Shown here: piece by piece, positions 1 to 8,024 of the stretch
Numbering within the stretch: the stretch's first letter is position 1
How the letters are laid out: every line of letters begins with the position of its first letter
From: Phycisphaerae bacterium
Lineage (GTDB): Bacteria > Planctomycetota > Phycisphaerae > UBA1845
Length of the DNA: 64,000 nucleotides
Reading direction: 5' to 3'
Assembly (NCBI GenBank): GCA_029260135.1
Contig: JAJDDV010000068.1
Coordinates: 1 to 64,000 of the forward strand
Translations under genes and position numbers: made by a program
Notes under the pieces: generated by a model
What the model was told of the DNA's origin: nothing
Database searches by the model: none
What the model saw: only the letters and a program-made list of their open reading frames with translations

Positions 1-2
1 CC

Positions 3-1199
3 CAATCGTCGAAGTGGGCGCTATGGACGCAGGGCACGCAGCTTCGTGGCGCAAACATCTATCAGGCACTCGTCTATCCCGAGCTGGACGGCCTCGAATT
101 CAAAGGCTCCGGACCCGTCGGACCGCCCTACATCCAGGAAGACTTCCACGCCCTCGCACAGCTCGGCGCCAACTATGTCAACATCTCCCACCCCGGCCTC
201 TTCACCGAGGATCCGCCTTACGAGCCGGACGCCGGCGTGGTGGAGAATCTGGATCGCCTACTCGCCATGATCGAGCAGGCCGACCTGTTCGCGGTAATCT
301 CGTTTCGAACGGGACCGGGTCGCAGCGAATTTTGGAACTTCCTCGGCGAGGACCGAGTCTCCGATCCCATCGGCGGCTGGTTCCATCCGAACCTCTTCAA
401 CCACAACGTCTGGACCGACCCTAACGCCCAAACCGCTTGGGCAGACATGTGGCGATACACCGCCGACCGGTACCAGGGCAGCCGCGTCGTGGTCGGGCTT
501 GATTTGATGGTCGAACCCAATGCCAACGACGTCTTCTTCGAAACCTACGAACCGGAGGAGTTCTACCCCGAGCACGCCGAAACGTCATACGATTGGAACG
601 TGCTCTATCCGACGATCGTGACGGCCATCCGCACCGTCGACGCCGACATTCCCATCCTCGTCCAGCCGTTGGGCTATGGCGCCGTGGCATGGCTGCCGTT
701 TCTGCAACCGGTCTCCGACGCGAATGTCGTCTACACCATTCACCAATACGAACCGCACGACTATACGCATCAGGATCCGCCGCTCACCCAAACCTACCCA
801 GCCACCATGGACCTCGACGACGACGGCCAGCCCGATCCGTTCAATCGTGACGCGCTCGACGACATTTTGTCCCCGGTCGACCCATTCGTGCTCGACCACG
901 GCGCGACCATCGCCTCGAACGAATACGGTCCGAGGCGGTACGAACCTGGCGCCGCACGGTTCATGGCCGATCAGATGGACCTGTTCGAGCAGCGCGGGAT
1001 CAACCATGCGTTGTGGAACTGGGACCCTTCCTGGGAGCACTGGGCGATCGAGGTCGATGAATTCAACTTCCGTCACGGCCCCGACATCAACAACAGAGCC
1101 GACGTCGCCACCAGCGACCTTATTGGCGTTATCATCGAAAACTGGTCCCTGAACGTGCTTCGCCCCTCCGGCGTAACGTTCATCAACGCCGACAACTGA
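3..1199 (+). CDS. Secreted glycoside hydrolase, GH5/cellulase-like (5' partial)
   Basis: The frame is open from the first bases of the window, so the N-terminus lies upstream; 398 residues are visible. The fold reads as a (beta/alpha)8 glycosidase. An early 'RGANIY' strand is followed by 'VVVGLDLMVEPNAN', whose Glu (codon at 513) fits the acid/base position of clan GH-A. A later 'ASNEYGPRR' has a Glu (codon at 921) in the place of the nucleophile. Aromatic-rich stretches such as 'IHQYEPHDY' and 'WNWDPSWEHW' fit a sugar-binding cleft. It probably cleaves a beta-glycan outside the cytoplasm, but the signal peptide is not visible. The exact GH family and substrate are uncertain. The next gene starts 46 bases downstream on the same strand. 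Confidence 0.7.
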   Translation, partial: QSSKWALWTQGTQLRGANIYQALVYPELDGLEFKGSGPVGPPYIQEDFHALAQLGANYVNISHPGLFTEDPPYEPDAGVVENLDRLLAMIEQADLFAVISFRTGPGRSEFWNFLGEDRVSDPIGGWFHPNLFNHNVWTDPNAQTAWADMWRYTADRYQGSRVVVGLDLMVEPNANDVFFETYEPEEFYPEHAETSYDWNVLYPTIVTAIRTVDADIPILVQPLGYGAVAWLPFLQPVSDANVVYTIHQYEPHDYTHQDPPLTQTYPATMDLDDDGQPDPFNRDALDDILSPVDPFVLDHGATIASNEYGPRRYEPGAARFMADQMDLFEQRGINHALWNWDPSWEHWAIEVDEFNFRHGPDINNRADVATSDLIGVIIENWSLNVLRPSGVTFINADN

Positions 1200-1245
1200 T
1201 CGGCGCCATCCGCCGCGAAGCTCGATACAGATTCGGAGAACCGAC

Positions 1246-1479
1246 ATGAGCGATCCTGACAGTCCCGCCCGCTTGACGACCGTCCCCACCGAAGCGGAGG
1301 CCGCCATGATCGTGGCCGCCCTCGACGCCCACGGGATCGAAGCCCAGACCTCCGGGCAGCTGACCAGCGGATGGCGGGCCGAAGCGCCGGGCGGCGTCAA
1401 TGTCGTCGTGCGCCACGCCGATCTCGAAGCCGCTCAAGCAGCGATGCAGGAACTCAAGAACGGAGACGGACAAGACTGA
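1246..1479 (+). CDS. DUF2007-type small protein (putative signal-transducing protein)
   Basis: This 77-aa protein has the DUF2007 pattern: an N-terminal 'TTVPTEAEAAMIVAALDAHGI' helix, a short beta hairpin, then 'VNVVVRHADLEAAQAAMQEL'. The family is cytoplasmic, ferredoxin-like in fold and of unknown molecular role; it is sometimes described as a signal-transducing or PII-like domain. The start is supported by GGAGAA seven bases upstream. It follows the glycosidase by 46 bases, so co-transcription is possible, and it faces the convergent ABC exporter genes. Confidence 0.65.
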   Translation: MSDPDSPARLTTVPTEAEAAMIVAALDAHGIEAQTSGQLTSGWRAEAPGGVNVVVRHADLEAAQAAMQELKNGDGQD

Positions 1480-1560
1480 ATGAAGGGATCCATCGCCGCA
1501 GAACTGCCCTGTCCCAGCGCTCTTGCCCGCGCGAAACACCCGCGTCGAGCTTTCCCCCGC

Positions 1561-2391
1561 TTACTCACGCGACATCTTCGCCGGCATCAGCTCTCGAACC
1601 GTCACCATCAGCGCCGCGAGCGCGAGCGCGACGACCACAATTCCCAGCACCTCGACCAGCGCCGTTTCTCCGGGAAGATACATCTCCTCGCGCAGATCCG
1701 CGGGCAGTTCATATAGCCGTGTCAATCGCGGTATGGCGCCGGCCAACGTCACCCGAAGCTGATGCGAAAGCGTATACATCCTCGCTTTGAGCGGGAGGTT
1801 GCTCAAGATCAGTTCGACGATGATCAGATAGACAACCGACAACGCCAACGGACGAGAGTAGACCAGACCGATCAGGCTGAAGATCGCCAGAAAACCCACC
1901 ACCGCCAGCGGCAAGACCAGCAAGTAGCAGCCCAAGTCACCCGTCGGGTCCCACCCGGAGTATTCCGAATGCGCAATTACGGAGGTCAGGTCGCGCCCCC
2001 CAAGGGCACAGAAATGCAAACCCACCATCGCCACATCACATAACAACGCCAGCACAACCGCGGTGGCCACGTATTTCACGATCAACACCGTGGCGCGCCG
2101 CATTCGACGCGTCGTCAAATAGGTGATCGTCCTCGCCTCAATGTCCGCGCCGATCAACGCAGCCCCATGAACCACGCACACCAACGGAACCAGCGCAGAC
2201 ATCAGGAAGAAGTGCGCGGGAACGTGATACATCTCCCAGAGAGTCTGCGCTTGACGCGTCGACGGCTCGAACGCACGGATCAACAAAAGCAGTGCACAAG
2301 GCGCAGCCAGAATCAAGATCGTCAACCAGACCTTGCGTGTCACAAGTGTCTGCCGAATCGTGAATCCAAACAACGCCAAAATCGGCCCCAT
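1561..2391 (-). CDS. ABC-2 type transporter permease (exporter 1)
   Basis: This 276-aa protein has about six hydrophobic segments, beginning 'LTILILAAPCALLLLI' and ending 'VVVALALAALMVTV'. A cytoplasmic 'GADIEARTITYLTTRR' stretch is the conserved loop of ABC-2 permeases. It should form the membrane channel for the ATPase encoded directly upstream (2406-3326, 14 bases away). A Shine-Dalgarno GGCGGAG precedes the ATG. Substrate is unknown; relatives move drugs, lipids or polysaccharide precursors. It is the last gene of a four-gene minus-strand run. Confidence 0.75.
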   Translation of the reverse strand: MGPILALFGFTIRQTLVTRKVWLTILILAAPCALLLLIRAFEPSTRQAQTLWEMYHVPAHFFLMSALVPLVCVVHGAALIGADIEARTITYLTTRRMRRATVLIVKYVATAVVLALLCDVAMVGLHFCALGGRDLTSVIAHSEYSGWDPTGDLGCYLLVLPLAVVGFLAIFSLIGLVYSRPLALSVVYLIIVELILSNLPLKARMYTLSHQLRVTLAGAIPRLTRLYELPADLREEMYLPGETALVEVLGIVVVALALAALMVTVRELMPAKMSRE

Positions 2392-2405
2392 GAAAACAGC
2401 TCCGC

Positions 2406-3326
2406 CTACGCACTTCGCTGCGTGAGATAACCGAACAACGCCTCCAGGCTCTCGTCCGCCGCCGAAATCTCTCGAACCACAAGCCCTTCACGAAGGATCA
2501 AATCGGGCAGTTGCTCGAACACCTGCTCGGGGACCGGAGTCTCGATCAACAGACTGTCCGATCCACTGATCTTCAAGCCCGTAACAAACTCCACCGCCGC
2601 CAGCGGCGCCGCCAGCCGACGTGGCTCATCCAACCGAACGCGAATCGCGTGCGGACGATCGTGGAGCGCACGCCGAACCGAGTGGAGGTCCCCGTGGGCG
2701 ACAATGCGCCCGTGATCGATCATGAGGATCTCATTCGTCAACGCCTCGACCTCGTGCAGCACATGACTCGAAATCAAAATGTTGACGCCCTGGTCCGCCA
2801 ACGAGCGAAAGAGATGACCCAGCTCGTGTCGACCCACCGGATCGGCGCCCGTGAACGGCTCGTCCAGAATCAGCAGCTTGGGCCCATGCACCAGCGCCTG
2901 CGCAACCTTGATCCGCTGACGCATGCCCTTGGAATACCCCTTGATCGCACGCCCCGCGTGCGCCGTCATCCCCGTGAGTTCGATCACATCCTCCACGGAC
3001 TTGCGCCGCGCGCGAAACGACATCCCGGAGCACTTCGCGAGAAAACTCACGAATTGCCTCCCGCTCAAATTCATCCAGAACGGATCGCCTTCCGGGCAAT
3101 ATCCGATGGTCGAAAGAACCGCCGGGTTGTTCCAGCTTCTCTGCCCGAACACGCGGATCCTCCCCATGCTCGGTAGCAGCTGACCCGTAGCCAGTCCCAT
3201 CAACGTGCTCTTGCCCGCGCCGTTAGGACCCACCAGCCCCGTCATGCCGTCGCCAATCGTCGCCGTCACGTTGTTGAGGCCGATCACCTCGCCGTACCAC
3301 TTCGATAGGCTCTGAAGTTCGATCAT
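2406..3326 (-). CDS. ABC transporter ATP-binding protein (exporter 1)
   Basis: The 306-aa ATPase carries Walker A GPNGAGKST at residues 33-41, the signature-region motif YSKGMRQR at 131-138 and Walker B LLILDEP at 151-157. A C-terminal 90-residue extension follows, as in CcmA/NatA/drug-resistance type exporters. It powers the permease encoded 14 bases downstream and may also pair with the permease encoded 12 bases upstream. GGGGAG lies six bases before the ATG. The signature has YSKGM in place of LSGGQ, which is common in this exporter subgroup. Confidence 0.85.
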   Translation of the reverse strand: MIELQSLSKWYGEVIGLNNVTATIGDGMTGLVGPNGAGKSTLMGLATGQLLPSMGRIRVFGQRSWNNPAVLSTIGYCPEGDPFWMNLSGRQFVSFLAKCSGMSFRARRKSVEDVIELTGMTAHAGRAIKGYSKGMRQRIKVAQALVHGPKLLILDEPFTGADPVGRHELGHLFRSLADQGVNILISSHVLHEVEALTNEILMIDHGRIVAHGDLHSVRRALHDRPHAIRVRLDEPRRLAAPLAAVEFVTGLKISGSDSLLIETPVPEQVFEQLPDLILREGLVVREISAADESLEALFGYLTQRSA

Positions 3327-3338
3327 CGACGACTCCCC

Positions 3339-4346
3339 TTACACATTCGCCGCCGACCTCGAAAAGGTCACCACGCGCCAATACGTCACCAGCATCGCGC
3401 AAACCACCCACCCCGACAGCACCGTGATCGCGCAAATCGGGCGGACCGGCTTGAGCATCGACTCCGCAAACGCCTCCGTGGGAAGCGTCGACGCCTCCCA
3501 CAAACCGCGCATCCCGAACAGCCAATCGGTGACTGTCATCACGTTGTCGCGAAGCGAAATGCACCCCAACCAACCCAGCGTCGACCCCGCCGGAAGCGAT
3601 TCGTCCAGAATCCCCTGCGCGAATATCGGCAACAGGCAAACCGCCAACCAGCCGACCGTCACATACCGATGATCCGAAGTCAAACTCGACAGCGCCAAAA
3701 CGATCGCGCCGCTCGTCACGCAGATGAGTAGACCGGAAACGAGCAAATCCCATCCAAGCCCCAGCGTTTGCCCCCAGGTATGAAGTCCACCCGTGATGAG
3801 CACGCCAACGATCATCGAGAACAGATTGGGCACAAGCACAACCATCGCCACAAACGCCGCGACGACGATCCACTTCCCAAGAACATACGTCAACGGCGTC
3901 ACAGGTTTGGCGAAGTAGATCGGCAACGCGCGATGACGCAGATCGTGCGCGATCAAACCAGGCCCGACTTTCGACACCGTCAGCAGGACCCAGAACAACT
4001 CGACCTTGATCACCAGCAGAAAGAGTACCCGCCACAAAATCTCACGGTACTCTTCAATTCTCGTCACACCGCTGATGTCGACGCGCAAGAACGCCCGAAC
4101 GAACTCGAGGATCGCCCTCCCCTGCTCCGTTCCTGTTACCAACTCCAGCAATGATAGAACATACAGAATGATGCAGTTGCCCAGCGCGACCCCCGAAACC
4201 GTCATCACCAGCGTCCGTGTCTTGCGCTCTTTGAGTGCAAGACGGATGCCCGTCACGACGATCACCAACCACGCACGGTTCCCCCGGTTGAGCTCACCGT
4301 CCCACCGGCGATAGCGATTCGGGTTAGTGGTCGCAGCCGTCGTCAT
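3339..4346 (-). CDS. ABC transporter permease (exporter 2)
   Basis: This 335-aa polytopic membrane protein has hydrophobic segments around 'TLVMTVSGVALGNCIILYVL', 'VELFWVLLTVSKVGPGLIA', 'IVVAAFVAMVVLVPNLFSMI' and near the C-terminus. The stretch 'APDLRHRALPIYFAKPVTPL' is read here as 'IAHDLRHRALPIYF', a cytoplasmic loop like that of ABC-2 permeases. Its ATG overlaps the stop of the upstream ATPase gene by four bases (ATGA), so translation is coupled. It should be the membrane partner of the 4343-5263 ATPase. No substrate can be named. Confidence 0.7.
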   Translation of the reverse strand: MTTAATTNPNRYRRWDGELNRGNRAWLVIVVTGIRLALKERKTRTLVMTVSGVALGNCIILYVLSLLELVTGTEQGRAILEFVRAFLRVDISGVTRIEEYREILWRVLFLLVIKVELFWVLLTVSKVGPGLIAHDLRHRALPIYFAKPVTPLTYVLGKWIVVAAFVAMVVLVPNLFSMIVGVLITGGLHTWGQTLGLGWDLLVSGLLICVTSGAIVLALSSLTSDHRYVTVGWLAVCLLPIFAQGILDESLPAGSTLGWLGCISLRDNVMTVTDWLFGMRGLWEASTLPTEAFAESMLKPVRPICAITVLSGWVVCAMLVTYWRVVTFSRSAANV

Positions 4347-5263
4347 GAACCTCGCTGCCTCTGAAGGGCCGCCATAAACGTCTCTTCCAGCGAACTACGC
4401 TTCGGGTGAAGACCGGACAATCGCCCCCCCGCCTGCCTCGCCGCTTCCATGACTTTCGCCTGCGTGCCTTCCTGCGGAAGTTCGACGTCCAGCCGACCGT
4501 TCGCCTCGTCGAGCACCGTGACCGATCGTTGCTGAAGCTCCCGCTTCATCGCAATACGGTCGCCCGAATAATCCACCCGATAGAGCGTGGCGTGCGGCTT
4601 GTTCATCTCATCGATCCGACCCGAAGAGAGCACCTCGCCACCACCCATGATGACGACGCGCTCACACACGCGCTGCACGTCCGGCAGAAGATGACTCGAC
4701 ACCAACACGCTGATACCCGCGCCACCCAGATCGGCAATCAGAGAGAGCATCGTCTGCCGACCCTGCGGGTCCATCCCGTTGGTCGGCTCGTCCAAAAAAA
4801 GTAGATCCGGGTCATGAACCAGCGCCTGCGCCAGCTTGAGACGCTGCTTCATCCCCGTGGAATAACCCTCGGTCGGACGATACCGCGCCTCATCCAGCGC
4901 CACATAGTCCAGAACCTCGTGCGTGCGCTGCATCGAATCGCCGTGCGACATGCCTGCCAGTCGCCCCGTGTAATACACATACCCGGTCCCACTCAATCCG
5001 GGGATCAGACAGTCATTCTCCGGAACGAACCCCACCCGGCGACGAATCGCTCGCTGCTGGCGCCGTGTATCCAGACCCAAGACCGAAGCCTCGCCCGACG
5101 TCGCAAGCGTCTGACCGAGCAGAACGCTGATCAGCGTACTCTTTCCCGCGCCGTTCGGTCCGAGCAGACCCACCACGCCGGGCTCGACCGATAGCGTCAC
5201 ACCCTGCAACGCTTGAATCGAACCATAACGCTTCGTCAAGTTAGCACACGCAAACGCGGTCAC
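4343..5263 (-). CDS. ABC transporter ATP-binding protein (exporter 2)
   Basis: The 306-aa ATPase has Walker A GPNGAGKST at 35-43, the signature-region motif YSTGMKQR at 134-141 and Walker B LLFLDEP at 154-160, followed by a C-terminal regulatory extension. It probably starts at a GTG with GGGAG just upstream. It is the first gene of the four-gene exporter run 5263-1561 and overlaps the next gene by ATGA. It is parallel in layout and length to the second ATPase, so the two ATPase/permease pairs probably arose by duplication. Confidence 0.85.
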   Translation of the reverse strand: MTAFACANLTKRYGSIQALQGVTLSVEPGVVGLLGPNGAGKSTLISVLLGQTLATSGEASVLGLDTRRQQRAIRRRVGFVPENDCLIPGLSGTGYVYYTGRLAGMSHGDSMQRTHEVLDYVALDEARYRPTEGYSTGMKQRLKLAQALVHDPDLLFLDEPTNGMDPQGRQTMLSLIADLGGAGISVLVSSHLLPDVQRVCERVVIMGGGEVLSSGRIDEMNKPHATLYRVDYSGDRIAMKRELQQRSVTVLDEANGRLDVELPQEGTQAKVMEAARQAGGRLSGLHPKRSSLEETFMAALQRQRGS

Positions 5264-5645
5264 GGTCTCCCTATTCCTCGCTCGCTGCTGATTATTCCCG
5301 TTAGACCCGACTTCGATTCGAGAATCGATCCGGCGACCGCGTGTTCATCGCAGCCACCCAAGCGTAACCGAGCATCTTGGGGAACGAAAGCCGCCACACC
5401 TCCACATCCGCCGAAAAGGTCAAAGCGTGGACGAACAAAACATGCGGCAAACACATCGTCAATGGACAGGAAACCTGCGGCGGAGATTGGTCGACCGGTG
5501 TCGACCGGTGTCAGGGACGGTTATTCGACGCATCAGTGGAATCGCTGGAACGCCGCCGTCCGCAATCGGTCGCGACACCTCGGTAGCACCTGCCGCAACC
5601 ACACGGTACACTGCACCGATTCTGCAAGGCCCAGGAGGTGTTGGC
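5264..5645. other. Divergent intergenic region between ABC exporters and UbiD
   Basis: This 382-base stretch separates divergent genes and should hold both promoters. No convincing gene is present. The one notable motif is a tandem 10-base repeat TCGACCGGTG x2 at 5491-5510, each copy containing ACCGGT, about 135 bases ahead of the UbiD start. It could be an operator. No strong sigma-70 -35/-10 pair was recognised by eye. Confidence 0.35.
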
Positions 5646-7187
5646 GTGCCGTTTCCAGACCTGCAGCAGTTTATCGGCGAGTTGGACGCTGGCGGACAAC
5701 TCAAACGTGTACGCGCCACCGTCGATCCCGCGCTGGAGATCTCGGCGATTACAGATCGTGTCTGCAAGCTCCCCGCAGCCGGCAACGATCCACCCCCTCC
5801 GACGGACCCCGTGCACGGCACCCGCGGCGGTCATGCCCTGCTCTTTGAAAGCGTCGCCGGATCGTCGATCCCCGTCGCGATCAACCTCTTCGGCAGCTAT
5901 GCCCGAATGCGCCTGGCGCTGGGCGTCACAGACTTCGAAGAACTCGCCGATCGCGTCCAGCAACTCGTCAAACCCGAGGTACCGACAACGCTTCTCGAGA
6001 AGGTGAAGAAGATCCCGCAACTCGCCAAACTCGCGGGCTACGGACCCAAGTCCGTGCGTAACGGACGCTGCCAGGAGATCCAACATACCGACGACGCCAA
6101 CCTCCTGTCACTACCGATCATTCAATGTTGGCCGCACGACGGCGAGTCGGGGTATGGCCTCAAACCCACCGAAGAAGCCGCAGGCACCCCCCGCTACATC
6201 ACGCTCGCCGGGGTCTATTCAAAAGACCCCGAAACTGGAATCGACAACGTCGGTATGTACCGCGTTCAGGTCTTTTCCGAGAAACTCGCCGCCGTTCACT
6301 GGCACATGCATCACGACGGCGCTCGACATTTTCGAAAGTACAAAAGGCGAGGCGAGCGCATGCCGCTGGCCGTCGTTCTCGGTGGCGAGCCCGTTCTTCC
6401 TTACGCCGCAACCTGCCCGCTCCCGCCGGACGTAAGCGAGTTGCTTTTCGCCGGGTTCCTCAATCATGGCGGTATCGAACGGGTCCCCTGCAAGACCATC
6501 CCGCTCGAGGTACCCGCCAACGCCGAAATCGTCATCGAGGGCTGGGTCGACACCGATAGACTCCTCATCGAAGGACCCTTCGGAGACCACACCGGCTTCT
6601 ACTCCCTCGCCGATCGCTATCCCGCCCTCAACGTCACCGCCATCACGCACCGGGAAAACCCGATCTACCCCACCACCATCGTCGGCCTGCCGCCGCAAGA
6701 AGACTACTACCTCGGAAAAGCCACCGAACGCATCTTCCTCCCGCTTCTAAAAACACTCGTGCCGGACGTCATCGACTATCACCTGCCGATGTTCGGCGCC
6801 TTCCACAACTGCGTGTTCATTAAGATCCGCAAGGAATACCCGATGCAGGCCCGAAAGGTAATGAGCGCAATCTGGGGCGCGGGCCAGATGATGTTCTCCA
6901 AGATGATCGTCATCGTGGATGACCACGTCAATGTCCACGACGAGCAGGACGTGCTCTTCCGCGTCGGTGCCAACGTCGATTGGCGGCGCGACGTCGCCGT
7001 CGTCGACGGACCCTGCGACATCCTCGACCACGCCACCCCGACCTACGGAACCGGTGCCAAAATCGGCATCGACGCCACCCGTAAGATCCCCGGCGAAGGC
7101 ACCGTCAGAGACTGGCCCGAAGAACTGACCATGACCGACGCTATGATCGAACGCGTACGGCAACGATGGGCGGAGTACGGGCTGTGA
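5646..7187 (+). CDS. UbiD family (prenylated-FMN dependent) decarboxylase
   Basis: The open frame extends upstream to 5427, but GTG at 5646 has AGGAGG seven bases before it and opens with 'PFPDLQQFIGELDAGGQLKR', the standard UbiD N-terminus; this gives 513 aa, near the family size. Family hallmarks include 'NLFGSYARMRLALG', 'EAAGTPRYITLAGVYSKDP', 'EGPFGDHTGFYS' and 'GKATERIFLPLLK', the last part of the prFMN/substrate site. UbiD enzymes reversibly decarboxylate aromatic or alpha,beta-unsaturated acids using prenylated FMN made by UbiX. UbiX is not in the window. The substrate could be a quinone precursor or an aromatic acid. The downstream lipoprotein gene overlaps the stop codon. Confidence 0.85.
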   Translation: MPFPDLQQFIGELDAGGQLKRVRATVDPALEISAITDRVCKLPAAGNDPPPPTDPVHGTRGGHALLFESVAGSSIPVAINLFGSYARMRLALGVTDFEELADRVQQLVKPEVPTTLLEKVKKIPQLAKLAGYGPKSVRNGRCQEIQHTDDANLLSLPIIQCWPHDGESGYGLKPTEEAAGTPRYITLAGVYSKDPETGIDNVGMYRVQVFSEKLAAVHWHMHHDGARHFRKYKRRGERMPLAVVLGGEPVLPYAATCPLPPDVSELLFAGFLNHGGIERVPCKTIPLEVPANAEIVIEGWVDTDRLLIEGPFGDHTGFYSLADRYPALNVTAITHRENPIYPTTIVGLPPQEDYYLGKATERIFLPLLKTLVPDVIDYHLPMFGAFHNCVFIKIRKEYPMQARKVMSAIWGAGQMMFSKMIVIVDDHVNVHDEQDVLFRVGANVDWRRDVAVVDGPCDILDHATPTYGTGAKIGIDATRKIPGEGTVRDWPEELTMTDAMIERVRQRWAEYGL

Positions 7188-7795
7188 AAAACGCCAAACC
7201 ATACCTCGCGCTTCTGCGACGCGGAGTCTGCCTCTTCCTTTGCAGCCTCGCCGCCTGCCGACCCGATCCACAAGCGACGCCCCCGACCCAACCGGCCGAC
7301 ACCGAGAAAGAAATGCCCATCGATGTCCTCGTCTTCCCCGAGACGCTGAAAACAGACGACCAAACGGTAAACGACTTCGTTGACCAGGCCATGAAGCACT
7401 GCGCCAGCGGAGACTACGAGCGCTTTCGGTTGCTCTGGAGCGCAAAGGAAGAACCGCTTTCACGTCAGGAATATGACGAGGGCTGGAAGGCCGTTCAAAA
7501 AATCACAGTCCAGGCGATGCAGAAAATCGTGCTGGCGCCCGAGGCGCGGAACGCCACCGATGACGGCGAAACCGCCTACGTCGTCCTGGCAGACGTCGAC
7601 CTCGATCCCACACTGCGCGCGGGCAGAACAGAGCCTCATCGCCAGGTCGTCCTTCTCGTGCGCCGCGAGAGTCACCGATGGTGCCTCGCCCGAGCCCCCA
7701 AAGAAGTTCGCAACTGGCTTCAGAAGCAGACCGAGCAAGAAAAGGACCTCGACGAAAAGAAGTCCCCCTCTACCAGTATCACCAAGCCCGATTGA
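7184..7795 (+). CDS. Putative lipoprotein of unknown function
   Basis: A GTG at 7184 overlaps the UbiD stop (GTGA), giving 203 aa; an alternative ATG lies at 7166. The N-terminus has basic residues, a hydrophobic run 'GVCLFLCSLAAC' and a lipobox-like L-A-A-C, so it is probably a lipoprotein. The body is soluble and mixed alpha/beta ('DQAMKHCASGDYERFRLLW', 'VVLLVRRESHRWCLARAP') and resembles small NTF2/DUF4878-like folds, though I do not recognise a family. It is translationally coupled to UbiD, but a functional link is only inferred. It ends in a charged, disordered tail. Confidence 0.6.
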   Translation: MKNAKPYLALLRRGVCLFLCSLAACRPDPQATPPTQPADTEKEMPIDVLVFPETLKTDDQTVNDFVDQAMKHCASGDYERFRLLWSAKEEPLSRQEYDEGWKAVQKITVQAMQKIVLAPEARNATDDGETAYVVLADVDLDPTLRAGRTEPHRQVVLLVRRESHRWCLARAPKEVRNWLQKQTEQEKDLDEKKSPSTSITKPD

Positions 7796-7846
7796 CCAGC
7801 CACGCCGGAGCACTTTTCTTGACGACGAGAAGTTCCAATCTTTGAT

Positions 7847-7877
7847 TTGCTTTTCGGCCCGTTTTGGCGCATACTAT
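7847..7877 (+). promoter_or_regulatory. Candidate promoter of the 7883-7977 RNA
   Basis: TTGCTT (7847-7852) and TACTAT (7872-7877) are separated by 19 bases. The expected start, six to seven bases on, falls exactly at the first hairpin of the candidate RNA. The spacer is long, so this is a moderate match. Confidence 0.35.
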
Positions 7878-7882
7878 AGGTA

Positions 7883-7977
7883 AGGTCATTAGACCTCGGC
7901 CTCGAGTCGGATCGAGGCTCTGTTTACGGAAGAAGCCTCGCTCATGTTTTAACAAATAAACGCGAGGCTTCTGTTTT
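7883..7977 (+). ncRNA. Candidate structured small RNA ending in an intrinsic terminator
   Basis: Between the convergent lipoprotein and thiolase genes lie three consecutive perfect hairpins: AGGTC-atta-GACCT (7883-7896), GCCTCGA-gtcgga-TCGAGGC (7899-7918), and AGAAGCCTCGC-20 nt-GCGAGGCTTCT (7931-7972), the last followed by TGTTTTG. A promoter-like pair lies immediately upstream. The GCCTCG/CGAGGC core occurs in both the second and third hairpins, so alternative pairing (7912-7918 with 7934-7940) is possible. The terminal loop is A/T-rich and could be a pairing region. No Rfam family is recognised. The simpler alternative is a bidirectional terminator for the two flanking genes. Confidence 0.45.
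7931..7977 (+). terminator. Intrinsic terminator
   Basis: A perfect 11-bp stem (7931-7941 with 7962-7972), with an A/T-rich 20-nt loop, is followed by TGTTTTG. It lies 136 bases after the lipoprotein stop and would also end the candidate small RNA. The plus-strand T-run makes that direction the stronger one. Confidence 0.65.
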
Positions 7978-8024
7978 GCGCCTACCGGCCGGCCGTCTCC
8001 ACCCGCGATGCCGCCTCGTTTCAA

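Noticed and set aside
585..1400. 271-codon minus-strand frame
   Set aside because: It is antisense to the GH5-like gene, which has catalytic motifs in frame.
5427..5645. N-terminal extension of the UbiD frame
   Set aside because: It has no UbiD similarity, while GTG 5646 has a perfect AGGAGG and the family start.
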